Origin: Flammeovirgaceae bacterium UBA2786
GTDB taxonomy: Bacteria; Bacteroidota; Bacteroidia; Cytophagales; Cyclobacteriaceae
DNA length: 64,000 bases
Direction of reading: 5' to 3'
Assembly: GCA_002352225.1 (NCBI GenBank)
Contig: DEIA01000074.1
Span: 44,798 to 108,797, forward strand
The notes beneath the pieces are model-generated. The model made no database searches. It was given only the letters and a program-made list of their open reading frames with translations, and was not told the DNA's origin. Each line of letters begins with the position of its first letter. The first letter of the stretch is position 1. Shown here in pieces: positions 8,824 through 17,662 of this stretch. Position numbers and translations under genes: made by a program.

Positions 8824-10373
8824 TGCGCAAGTTGTTTCTATTCTTAGTAATCGCCATCATCTGGAGTTGCCAACCTACACCCAAACCAATTGTAAAATGG
8901 CCTTACGGTGTAAACTACGAAATTTTTGTGCGCTCGTTTGCCGATACCAATGGAGATGGTATTGGTGATTTTAATGGCGTTACCAGCAAACTTGATTATC
9001 TAAAAGATCTTGGTGTAGGTGGAATCTGGCTTATGCCTATCATGCCTTCGCCCACCTATCATAAATACGATGTAGCAGACTACAAAGCGGTAGATGCTGA
9101 GTATGGAACCCTGGATGATTTTAAGAAATTAGTTTCAGAAGCACATAAGCGCGATATCAGAATTTTAGTGGATTTGATTTTGAATCACTCAGGCACAGAC
9201 CATCCCTGGTTTCAGGAAGCAATAAAAGGCAAGGATAACGCATATCGCGATTATTATGTATGGGCAAAGAAAGACTCTATCCGTAATCAGCTTTCGAAAA
9301 AAACCACATCGCTGGATTCGGATAACATAACGCAATGGCATGCCGTTAATGGCGATACATTAAGCGAACATTATTACGGTTTCTTCTGGGGTGGAATGCC
9401 AGACCTGAATTTTGATAACCAGAAGGTAAAACAAGAGTTTGTGGATATCGGAAAATTCTGGTTAGAAGAGATGCAGGTAGATGGATTCCGGTTAGATGCA
9501 GCCAAACATATTTTTCCAACTGAACGCGCAACTGACAATCATGCATTTTGGGTTTGGTTCAAAGAGGAGATGCAAAAGATAAAACCAGACGTATACCTGG
9601 TGGGCGAGGTGTGGAGTAGTGCCCCGGAAGTAGCTCCCTATCTGAAAGGATTACCGGCACTTTTTAATTTCGATATGGGCTATGCCATAACCGCTGCGGT
9701 ACGAGCGGGTGAGGATACCATTCAATTAATTAAGAAATACAAAGCGATAAATGATTATTACCTGCAAACCACAAGCAATTACATTGATGCGACTTTTCTG
9801 AAAAATCACGATCAGAATAGAATTTTAAGCGAACTAAATAACGATCAGCAAAAAGCACGCGTGGCTGCAGCTATTCTGTTTACACTGCCCGGAACACCCT
9901 ATGTGTATTATGGCGAAGAGATTGGCATGCTGGGAGTAAAACCAGATGAATTTATTCGCGAACCATTCTTGTGGACTGCTAATGCTACCGATCCTATTCA
10001 AACACACTGGGAAGAACCGCGGTACAGCACCCTACAAGCCGTTAAACCGCTATCCGAACAACAAGCGGATGCAAATTCTCTTTATAACTTTTACAAAAAA
10101 ATTATAACCTACCGAAATAGTAGCAATGCGCTTACTTACGGCAGCCTTACAGAGTCTGATATAGCTGTTAAGGAAGTTGTGGCATTAATCCGGAAATATG
10201 AAAATGAAGAGAGTCTGCTTATCATTCATAATATATCGGATGGTGAAGTTACCCTAAAGCCCGAGGGACAATTAGCTGCGTACAGTAAAATTGAGTTTGT
10301 ATCGCAAGGCGAAGTAAAAATGGATAAAAATGGTTTGGTGCTGCCAGCCTACACATCAGTAATATTGAAGTAA
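8823..10373 (+). CDS. Exported alpha-amylase/alpha-glucosidase (GH13) lipoprotein
   Basis: 516 residues with a lipoprotein signal ending IWSCQ (Cys16). The catalytic barrel starts VNYEIFVRSFADTNGDGIGD, typical of amylases and oligo-1,4-glucosidases. D225 (GFRLDAAKH), E262 (GEVWSS) and D330 (KNHDQNR) form a complete GH13 triad. It overlaps the previous gene by one base, so the two exported hydrolases are translationally coupled and may act in sequence on starch or maltodextrin. Product size cannot be told from sequence. Confidence 0.9.
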   Translation: MRKLFLFLVIAIIWSCQPTPKPIVKWPYGVNYEIFVRSFADTNGDGIGDFNGVTSKLDYLKDLGVGGIWLMPIMPSPTYHKYDVADYKAVDAEYGTLDDFKKLVSEAHKRDIRILVDLILNHSGTDHPWFQEAIKGKDNAYRDYYVWAKKDSIRNQLSKKTTSLDSDNITQWHAVNGDTLSEHYYGFFWGGMPDLNFDNQKVKQEFVDIGKFWLEEMQVDGFRLDAAKHIFPTERATDNHAFWVWFKEEMQKIKPDVYLVGEVWSSAPEVAPYLKGLPALFNFDMGYAITAAVRAGEDTIQLIKKYKAINDYYLQTTSNYIDATFLKNHDQNRILSELNNDQQKARVAAAILFTLPGTPYVYYGEEIGMLGVKPDEFIREPFLWTANATDPIQTHWEEPRYSTLQAVKPLSEQQADANSLYNFYKKIITYRNSSNALTYGSLTESDIAVKEVVALIRKYENEESLLIIHNISDGEVTLKPEGQLAAYSKIEFVSQGEVKMDKNGLVLPAYTSVILK

Positions 10374-10396
10374 CATAATTAAACTAGTTTGCACGA

Positions 10397-12340
10397 ATGG
10401 TAAGTGGTAAGAAGCGTGTACTGATAGAGAATGTTCAACCCCAGGTAGATGGAGGACTATATCCTGCCAAACGAACGGAAGGCGAACGGGTAGATGTAAC
10501 TTCAGCGATTTTTGGCGATGGTCACGATCATATAAGAGGCGAAGTTTTGTATAAAAAGCAAAACGACACACAATGGACCAGTGTGGAACTGACCCCGACT
10601 TATAATGACGAGTGGCAGGCATCTTTTTACGTGCCCGAAAAAGGATACTATGTGTTTACCATTCAGGCATGGATCGACCATTTCGAAACATGGTACGATG
10701 GTTTTAAGAAAAAGGCGCTGGCTAAAGTTGATGTAACCGTAGAGTTGACTGAAGGTGTTATCCTTTTAAAAAAATTGGGCCAAACCAACGCGTCTCTTTT
10801 AAGTATAGCCCGTAAACTGGAAGATAAAAAGCAGGAAACAGCAATTGAATTTGTATTGAGCGATGATTTTGCACGTATTGTGCACGAAAACCCGTTACGC
10901 GACAATGAAACCCGATACGAAAAGGAATTTGTCATTCAGGTAGAGCATCGCAAAGCTAACTTTAGTGCATGGTATGAGTTTTTTCCAAGATCATCTTCTC
11001 TTGAAGATGGCAAGGAAGGCAATTTTAAAGATTGTATAAAGTTATTACCCCGCATAGCGGCCATGGGTTTTGATGTACTTTATTTTCCGCCCATACATCC
11101 TATTGGTAAGGTTAACCGTAAAGGCAAAAACAACAATGTAAGCTCTAAACCCGGAGAACCGGGTTCACCCTGGGCTATTGGCAGCAACGAGGGGGGGCAT
11201 AAAGCTATCTTACCTGAGTTGGGCACGCTTGAAGATTTTAAGAAGTTGGTGGGAGAGGCTCATAAATTTGGTATCGACATTGCAATGGATATTGCATTTC
11301 AATGCGCACCCGATCATCCCTATGTAAAAGACCACCCCGATTGGTTTAAACAACGCCCGGATGGATCCATTCAATACGCAGAAAATCCACCCAAGAAGTA
11401 TCAGGATATCTACCCATTCAACTTTGAGTCTGATGACTGGGAAAATTTATGGGCAGAATTGAAGTCGGTATTCTTTTATTGGATTGAGCAGGGTGTAACC
11501 ATTTTTAGAATAGATAATCCGCATACTAAGCCCATCCCATTCTGGCAATGGGTAATTGCAGAAGTACAGAAATTACATCCTGATGTTATCTTCCTGTCAG
11601 AAGCCTTTACCAGACCCAGGATTATGGCATCGTTGGCAAAGGTAGGGTTTACACAATCATACACGTACTTTACCTGGCGTGTATCGAAGCAGGAGTTAAC
11701 AGAGTATATGAATGAGTTGATATTCGGTCAATCACGAAATTATTTCCGGCCGAACTTCTGGCCCAACACACCCGATATATTACCCTACCATTTACAACAT
11801 CAGGGGGAAAATGCTTTTATACTTCGGTATGCCCTTGCTGCAACTCTTTCCTCAAACTATGGTGTGTATGGCCCACCCTACGAGTTTGGAGAGAACAGCC
11901 CCATTGAAGGAAAGGAAGAATATTACAATTCAGAGAAATATGAAATAAGGCACTATGATTGGAAACGTACCAACAGGCTTACCGATATAATGAGCTTGTT
12001 GAATAAAATACGAAAAGAGAATGCAGCCCTTCAATCCACCTGGAATCTGCAATTCTGCCCAATTGATAATAGCCAGATCATAGCCTATCTCAAAGCTACA
12101 GACGACCTTTCAAATATTATAATGGTTGTGGTAAACCTCGACTCCAACAACACACAACACGGGTATGTTCAACTACCAAAAGCTAAGTTGAACCTAACGG
12201 ATAAGATCAATATTAAACTGCATGACCTGATAACGGATGAACACTTTACCTGGACACAAGAGTGGAACTATGTTCATCTAAATCCAAACAAAATGCCGTT
12301 TCATTTATTCAAAATAGAAATCCACGAGTCAAACATGTAG
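10397..12340 (+). CDS. glgE: Alpha-1,4-glucan:maltose-1-phosphate maltosyltransferase
   Basis: 647 residues, normal for GlgE (GH13 subfamily 3). An N-terminal beta-sandwich domain (1-105) and a helical insert precede the barrel. VYFPPIHPIGKVNRKGKNN-like and SPWAIGS motifs are present. The nucleophile is D373 in FRIDNPHTKPIPFW and the acid/base is E402 in FLSEAFTRP. The enzyme transfers maltosyl units from alpha-maltose-1-phosphate to the non-reducing end of alpha-1,4-glucan. No signal peptide: cytoplasmic. It lies 23 bases after the second amylase and 1 base before the gene for the maltokinase that makes its substrate. Confidence 0.95.
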   Translation: MVSGKKRVLIENVQPQVDGGLYPAKRTEGERVDVTSAIFGDGHDHIRGEVLYKKQNDTQWTSVELTPTYNDEWQASFYVPEKGYYVFTIQAWIDHFETWYDGFKKKALAKVDVTVELTEGVILLKKLGQTNASLLSIARKLEDKKQETAIEFVLSDDFARIVHENPLRDNETRYEKEFVIQVEHRKANFSAWYEFFPRSSSLEDGKEGNFKDCIKLLPRIAAMGFDVLYFPPIHPIGKVNRKGKNNNVSSKPGEPGSPWAIGSNEGGHKAILPELGTLEDFKKLVGEAHKFGIDIAMDIAFQCAPDHPYVKDHPDWFKQRPDGSIQYAENPPKKYQDIYPFNFESDDWENLWAELKSVFFYWIEQGVTIFRIDNPHTKPIPFWQWVIAEVQKLHPDVIFLSEAFTRPRIMASLAKVGFTQSYTYFTWRVSKQELTEYMNELIFGQSRNYFRPNFWPNTPDILPYHLQHQGENAFILRYALAATLSSNYGVYGPPYEFGENSPIEGKEEYYNSEKYEIRHYDWKRTNRLTDIMSLLNKIRKENAALQSTWNLQFCPIDNSQIIAYLKATDDLSNIIMVVVNLDSNNTQHGYVQLPKAKLNLTDKINIKLHDLITDEHFTWTQEWNYVHLNPNKMPFHLFKIEIHESNM

Positions 12341-12341
12341 T

Positions 12342-15300
12342 ATGGCAAGCAAAATTACCAATGCATTATGGTTTAAAGATGCAGTTATCTATGAATTGAG
12401 TGTACGGGCATTTCAAGACAGTAATGCCGATGGCATTGGCGATTTTCCCGGCCTTATTCAACGGCTGGATTACTTAGAAGACCTGGGTGTTAACACCATT
12501 TGGTTATTACCCTTCTTTCCATCACCGCTCAAAGATGATGGCTACGATGTAACCGAGTACTGCGATATACACCCTGACTATGGTACTCTTGCCGACTTCA
12601 GGCTCTTCCTTAAAGAAGCCCATCGCAGAAACATCAGGGTTATTACAGAGTTGGTTTTGAATCATACTTCCGATCAGCATCCCTGGTTTCAGAAATCGCG
12701 AAAAGCACGTTCGGGCTCCCGGTATAAAGACTATTATGTGTGGAGCGATAATGTAGACCGCTACCGCGATGCACGCATTATGTTTACCGATGATGAATCT
12801 TCTAACTGGTCGTGGGATAATGAAGCCAAAATGTACTATTGGCACCGCTACTACCGCCATCAGCCAGAGTTGAACTACGAAAATTCAGAAGTACAACTCG
12901 AGATTATTAAAGTGGTCGATTTCTGGATGAAGTTGGGTGTTGATGGTTTTCGGTTAGCGAATGTTCCTTTTTTGTTTGAAGAAGAAGGAACCAGTTGTGA
13001 GAATTTGCCACAAACCCATTCTTTCTTAAAACGCTTACGCGCGCACATCGATAAACATTATGAAAATCGTATACTTATAGCCGAAGCAAATATGTGGCCG
13101 GAAGATGCGGCCCAGTATTTTGGGCAAGGCGATGAGTGCCACATGAATTTTCATTATCCATTAATGCCTCGCTTGTATCTGGGACTAAGAACAGAAGATG
13201 CCTATCCCATAATCGATATTCTGGAACAAACTCCATCGGCACCGCCAAATGTTCAATGGGCGCTTTTCTTACGTAACCACGATGAGATTGGTTTGGAGAT
13301 GGTAACAGAAGAAGAAAAGGATTATTTGTTTAAAGCCTACGCTACCGATCCCAACACCAAACACAACATTGGTATACGCAGGCGTCTGGCCCCTTTGCTT
13401 AACAACGATAGAAGAAAAGTTGAACTACTATATGCAATCCTGTTTTCGCTGCCCGGTACACCCGTTTTGTATTATGGCGATGAAATTGGAATGGGCGATA
13501 ATATTTATCTAGGCGATAGGTTTGGTGTGCGTACTCCCATGCAATGGAATATGAATCTTAATGCCGGGTTTTCAACCGCTAATCCTCAAAAACTTTATTT
13601 GCCAATAATCACAGACCCGATGTATCGCCACGAATCGATTAATGTGGCCACACAGGAAGAAAACCCATCGTCATTGTTATGGTGGATTCGCAACCTGCTG
13701 TCTATGCGCAAACGATTAGGGGTTTTTGGTAAGGGTAGTTTGAAATTTATTGACAGTAGTAATTCGAAAGTGCTGTGTTTTGCCAGAACGTACGAGAAAG
13801 AGAATATTATTGTTGTTGCTAATCTATCTCAATTTAGCCAGGCCACTACACTCGATCTTAAATCATTTAAAGATTGCGATATTACCGAAGTGTTCAGTCA
13901 GAACCGGTTTATGAGTGTTGGCGAAGGCGAGTACTCCATTACAGTTGGCCCTTACGGGTATTTCTGGTTTCAGGCCGATGTATCAGAAAAGAAAGTGCAA
14001 AGCAGTAATTCAAACGAGTTGTTCTTGTTTAAACCCGAGCTTTCATGGGAACGTACCTTTAGCAACTATAACGATGTACGCTTGTTAGAGCGAAAAGTAC
14101 TTCAGCCATTTATGAAGAAGTGTAGGTGGTTTGGCGGAAAGGCCAGACCTATCTCAAAGGTAAGTGTTAACAAAATGATTCCACTTAAAGTGGATGGCGA
14201 AATTCATTACCTGGTAATTGTAGAAGTTCACTATGTACAACGGCTTCCCGAACTATATTTTCTACCCATGTGCTTTATGCCTTCTGATAGCATGGTAGAC
14301 AAAGCTGAATACACTGCGCAAAGTGTAATCTGCAGAGCCGAGGTTCAAGGCAAATTAGGATTTGTTATAGATAGCAGTTACCATAAAGGTTTCCGCGATT
14401 TTCTATTTGTTAGTATGGACCGCAAGCTTAGGATTAAAGAGGAGGAAGGTACACTGGAGTTTAATAGCAGTGTATTTGCAAAGCTCAATTCTGATGAAGT
14501 GGAATCCAAAATATTAAAGGCAGACTCGAGCAATACGGCCATGGTGTATAACGATAAGTACTTCTTCAAGTTTTATCGGAAAATCGAAACCGAGATAAAC
14601 CCAGATCTGGAGATCGTAAGATTCTTGTCAGAAAACACATCCTTTCGTAATGCACCCAAGTATGCCGGTAGTGTAGAATTTCGCGACAACGAAGGTAATA
14701 TAATTGTGTTCGGGTTGCTGCAAGAGAAGGTAGATAACCAGGGCGATTCGTGGGTTATGACGATCGACTCGGTAGGCCGTTTCTATGAACGAATAATGGC
14801 AAAGGCGAAGAAAGAAAAATTGCCTCCTTTAATAAATAAAGCTGCTTTGCAATTTGAAGACGCCCCGGAAATAATTCAGGAGTTTATTGGGCGCGGTTTT
14901 TACGAGCGGGTGGTTCGGTTAGGTCAACGCACTGCCGAAATGCATCAGGCTTTAGCTTCAGATAAAGTTAATGCCGCGTTTGTACCAGAATCTTTCACCA
15001 CAAATTATCAACGATCGCTATACTCTGCACTAAGAAAGTTAACACGCGATAGGTTTAAACTGCTGGAGCAATCCATACCTAAATTAAATGACCAAACACA
15101 AGAGTTAGCCAAAAAAGTGCTTGCTCTGGAAGACAAAGTGTTAGAATGCTTTAGCGAAATTTATCAAACCAAGATTAACGCCAACAAAACCCGTATTCAT
15201 GGAGATTACCACTTAGGCCAGGTATTGTTTACCGGAAAAGATTTTATAATTATTGATTTTGAAGGTGAGCCCGGATTTAGTTTTAGCGAACGCAGGTTAA

Positions 15301-15668
15301 AGAAGAATCCATTTAAAGATGTTGCCGGAATGATGCGCTCGTTTCATTATGCTGCATTTGGTAAAATTCTGTTAAATGAAAACTACCGCGAAAAAGATAT
15401 TGAGTTTTTAGAACAATGGGCCGATCAATGGCAACATTATATTAGCCGGTTCTATCTGGGCGCATATCTGGAACGAATGGGATCTAAGGCAGACTTGAAT
15501 AACGAAGATGAAATTTTAATTCGTACATACCTGCTCGAAAAAGCAATTTATGAATTAGGTTATGAACTGAATGGCCGCCCCGATTGGGTTAACATACCGT
15601 TGCGCGGAATTTATTACCTTATGAACCGCTATTTTCAGGCAAGAGAAGAAAGAAAAAAGAAAAACTGA
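12342..15668 (+). CDS. TreS-maltokinase (Pep2) fusion with a substituted GH13 nucleophile
   Basis: 1108 residues. Residues 1-550 are a trehalose synthase (TreS) domain; residues 570-1108 are a maltokinase with the kinase motifs HGDYHLGQ (D955) and IDFEGEP (D972). The kinase phosphorylates maltose to maltose-1-phosphate for GlgE. In the TreS domain the loop that normally reads FRLDAVPY here reads FRLANVPF: the nucleophile position is A206 (codon GCG at 12957), followed by N207. The acid E248 (AEANMWPED), D314 (RNHDE) and the GDNIYLGDR loop are intact. The isomerase is therefore predicted inactive, while the kinase looks functional. Its stop overlaps the glgB start (TGATG). Confidence 0.92.
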   Translation: MASKITNALWFKDAVIYELSVRAFQDSNADGIGDFPGLIQRLDYLEDLGVNTIWLLPFFPSPLKDDGYDVTEYCDIHPDYGTLADFRLFLKEAHRRNIRVITELVLNHTSDQHPWFQKSRKARSGSRYKDYYVWSDNVDRYRDARIMFTDDESSNWSWDNEAKMYYWHRYYRHQPELNYENSEVQLEIIKVVDFWMKLGVDGFRLANVPFLFEEEGTSCENLPQTHSFLKRLRAHIDKHYENRILIAEANMWPEDAAQYFGQGDECHMNFHYPLMPRLYLGLRTEDAYPIIDILEQTPSAPPNVQWALFLRNHDEIGLEMVTEEEKDYLFKAYATDPNTKHNIGIRRRLAPLLNNDRRKVELLYAILFSLPGTPVLYYGDEIGMGDNIYLGDRFGVRTPMQWNMNLNAGFSTANPQKLYLPIITDPMYRHESINVATQEENPSSLLWWIRNLLSMRKRLGVFGKGSLKFIDSSNSKVLCFARTYEKENIIVVANLSQFSQATTLDLKSFKDCDITEVFSQNRFMSVGEGEYSITVGPYGYFWFQADVSEKKVQSSNSNELFLFKPELSWERTFSNYNDVRLLERKVLQPFMKKCRWFGGKARPISKVSVNKMIPLKVDGEIHYLVIVEVHYVQRLPELYFLPMCFMPSDSMVDKAEYTAQSVICRAEVQGKLGFVIDSSYHKGFRDFLFVSMDRKLRIKEEEGTLEFNSSVFAKLNSDEVESKILKADSSNTAMVYNDKYFFKFYRKIETEINPDLEIVRFLSENTSFRNAPKYAGSVEFRDNEGNIIVFGLLQEKVDNQGDSWVMTIDSVGRFYERIMAKAKKEKLPPLINKAALQFEDAPEIIQEFIGRGFYERVVRLGQRTAEMHQALASDKVNAAFVPESFTTNYQRSLYSALRKLTRDRFKLLEQSIPKLNDQTQELAKKVLALEDKVLECFSEIYQTKINANKTRIHGDYHLGQVLFTGKDFIIIDFEGEPGFSFSERRLKKNPFKDVAGMMRSFHYAAFGKILLNENYREKDIEFLEQWADQWQHYISRFYLGAYLERMGSKADLNNEDEILIRTYLLEKAIYELGYELNGRPDWVNIPLRGIYYLMNRYFQAREERKKKN

Positions 15669-17629
15669 TGGCAAAGAAATCATCCAAACCTAAAACCGAA
15701 GAGCTGGACTCGTTCAGCCTGCTTACCGATTTCGACATTCATCTGTTTAAAAGTGGTAAACACTTTAAGCTATATGAAAAGCTGGGCGCACATCCGGCCA
15801 CGTTTAAAAAACAATCGGGTACGTACTTTGCTGTTTGGGCACCGAATGCACGCAGTGTTTCCGTTATCGGAAATTTCAATCACTGGAATAGTAACGACCA
15901 TAAACTCACACCCCGTTGGGATGAATCCGGAATATGGGAAGGCTTTTTTCCGGGAATAGCAAAAGGCGAAGCATATAAGTATGCAATTAATTCCAATACA
16001 GGAGAATATTTAGAAAAAGCCGATCCGTTTGCATTTTATGCCGAAGTTGCCCCCCGCACAGCATCTATTGTATGGGATCATACCTATACCTGGCGCGATA
16101 GCGTTTGGCTCAACGATCGAAAAAAGAACGCCTCTAAACCTAAACCATATTCTGTTTACGAGGTGCATGCCGGAAGCTGGCGCAGAAAACATGATGATGG
16201 AAATAGATCACTCTCGTATAAAGAACTCGCTCATGAGTTGGTTAATTATGTGAAAGAGAATGGCTTTACACATGTAGAGTTTTTGCCCATTATGGAACAC
16301 CCGTTCTTTGGATCGTGGGGATATCAGCTAACCGGATATTTTGCGCCCACGAGTCGTTTTGGCGAACCGCAGGATTTTATGGAGTTGGTTAATGCATTGC
16401 ACGAAGCTGAGATTGGTGTAATACTCGATTGGGTGCCTTCGCATTTTCCTGGCGATGCGCATGGACTTTATAAGTTTGATGGAACGCATTTATATGAACA
16501 TGCCGATCCCCGCAAGGGTTTCCATCCGGACTGGAGCAGTTATATCTATAATTACGGAAGAGCAGAGGTGCGATCATTCCTGATTAGTAATGCATTATTC
16601 TGGTTAGAAGTATTTCACGCAGATGGTTTGCGCGTAGATGCCGTTGCTTCAATGCTTTATCTTGATTATTCCCGTAAGGAAGGAGAGTGGATACCAAACG
16701 AGTATGGCGGAAATGAGAATATTGAGGCCATCAATTTTTTAAAAGAATTTAACGAAGTAGTGTATGGCAACTTCCCGGATGCAATAACTATTGCCGAAGA
16801 AAGCACTGCCTGGCCCGGGGTTTCCAAACCAACGTACTTAGGTGGTTTAGGGTTTGGGCAGAAGTGGATGATGGGGTGGATGCACGACACATTGCATTAT
16901 TTTAAGTCCGATCCTGTACATCGTAAATATCATCAGGATGAAATTACGTTCAGTATCGTATATGCCTTTACCGAAAATTTTATGCTACCGCTTTCGCATG
17001 ATGAAGTGGTACATGGCAAAGGCTCGCTCATGGGCCGTATGCCGGGCGATGAGTGGCGTAGGTTTGCCAACTTACGTTTAATGTACACGTATATGTTCAC
17101 TCATCCCGGCAGTAAGTTACTGTTTATGGGTGGCGAGTTTGGCCAAACAGCCGAATGGAACCACGATGGCAGTTTAGATTGGCATCTATTGGACTATGCG
17201 CCTCACCAGGGCATGCTTACTTTAATTCGTGAATTAAATCAATTGTATAAAACCGAATCCGCTTGTTTTCAATTTCAATTTGATAACCGCGGGTTTGAAT
17301 GGGTGGATTACTCTGATCGCGAAAACAGCGTAATTGTTTTTATGCGCAAAACTGATAATAAGCATGAGTCTATTTTGATTATATGCAATTTTACACCTGA
17401 AGTACGCGAGCATTATCGGATTGGTGTTCCACTGCGGGGCACGTATAAAGAAATATTCAGTTCGGATAACATGAAGTATGGCGGAAGTGGATTGTTGAAT
17501 ATGGGTTTACTGTATACTTCACCAGTTAAATATCATAATCGCGATTATTCAGTGTCTATAACACTACCTCCTCTTGGCGCTACTATTTTAAAACTTGTTG
17601 AAGAAAAGGCTGAGTTTGATTTAGAGTAA
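15668..17629 (+). CDS. glgB: 1,4-alpha-glucan branching enzyme
   Basis: 653 residues: N-terminal CBM48 (about 30-120), GH13 barrel and C-terminal beta domain. The triad is D324 (GLRVDAVASM), E377 (IAEES) and D445 (SHDEVVHGK); YEVHAGSWRR and DWVPSHFPGD are further branching-enzyme signatures. It adds alpha-1,6 branches to the glucan built by GlgE. The start overlaps the upstream stop by one base, so expression is coupled to the maltokinase fusion. Confidence 0.96.
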   Translation: MAKKSSKPKTEELDSFSLLTDFDIHLFKSGKHFKLYEKLGAHPATFKKQSGTYFAVWAPNARSVSVIGNFNHWNSNDHKLTPRWDESGIWEGFFPGIAKGEAYKYAINSNTGEYLEKADPFAFYAEVAPRTASIVWDHTYTWRDSVWLNDRKKNASKPKPYSVYEVHAGSWRRKHDDGNRSLSYKELAHELVNYVKENGFTHVEFLPIMEHPFFGSWGYQLTGYFAPTSRFGEPQDFMELVNALHEAEIGVILDWVPSHFPGDAHGLYKFDGTHLYEHADPRKGFHPDWSSYIYNYGRAEVRSFLISNALFWLEVFHADGLRVDAVASMLYLDYSRKEGEWIPNEYGGNENIEAINFLKEFNEVVYGNFPDAITIAEESTAWPGVSKPTYLGGLGFGQKWMMGWMHDTLHYFKSDPVHRKYHQDEITFSIVYAFTENFMLPLSHDEVVHGKGSLMGRMPGDEWRRFANLRLMYTYMFTHPGSKLLFMGGEFGQTAEWNHDGSLDWHLLDYAPHQGMLTLIRELNQLYKTESACFQFQFDNRGFEWVDYSDRENSVIVFMRKTDNKHESILIICNFTPEVREHYRIGVPLRGTYKEIFSSDNMKYGGSGLLNMGLLYTSPVKYHNRDYSVSITLPPLGATILKLVEEKAEFDLE

Positions 17630-17662
17630 ATTAATTTTTTAAACTGTCGTTAAATAATTGTT

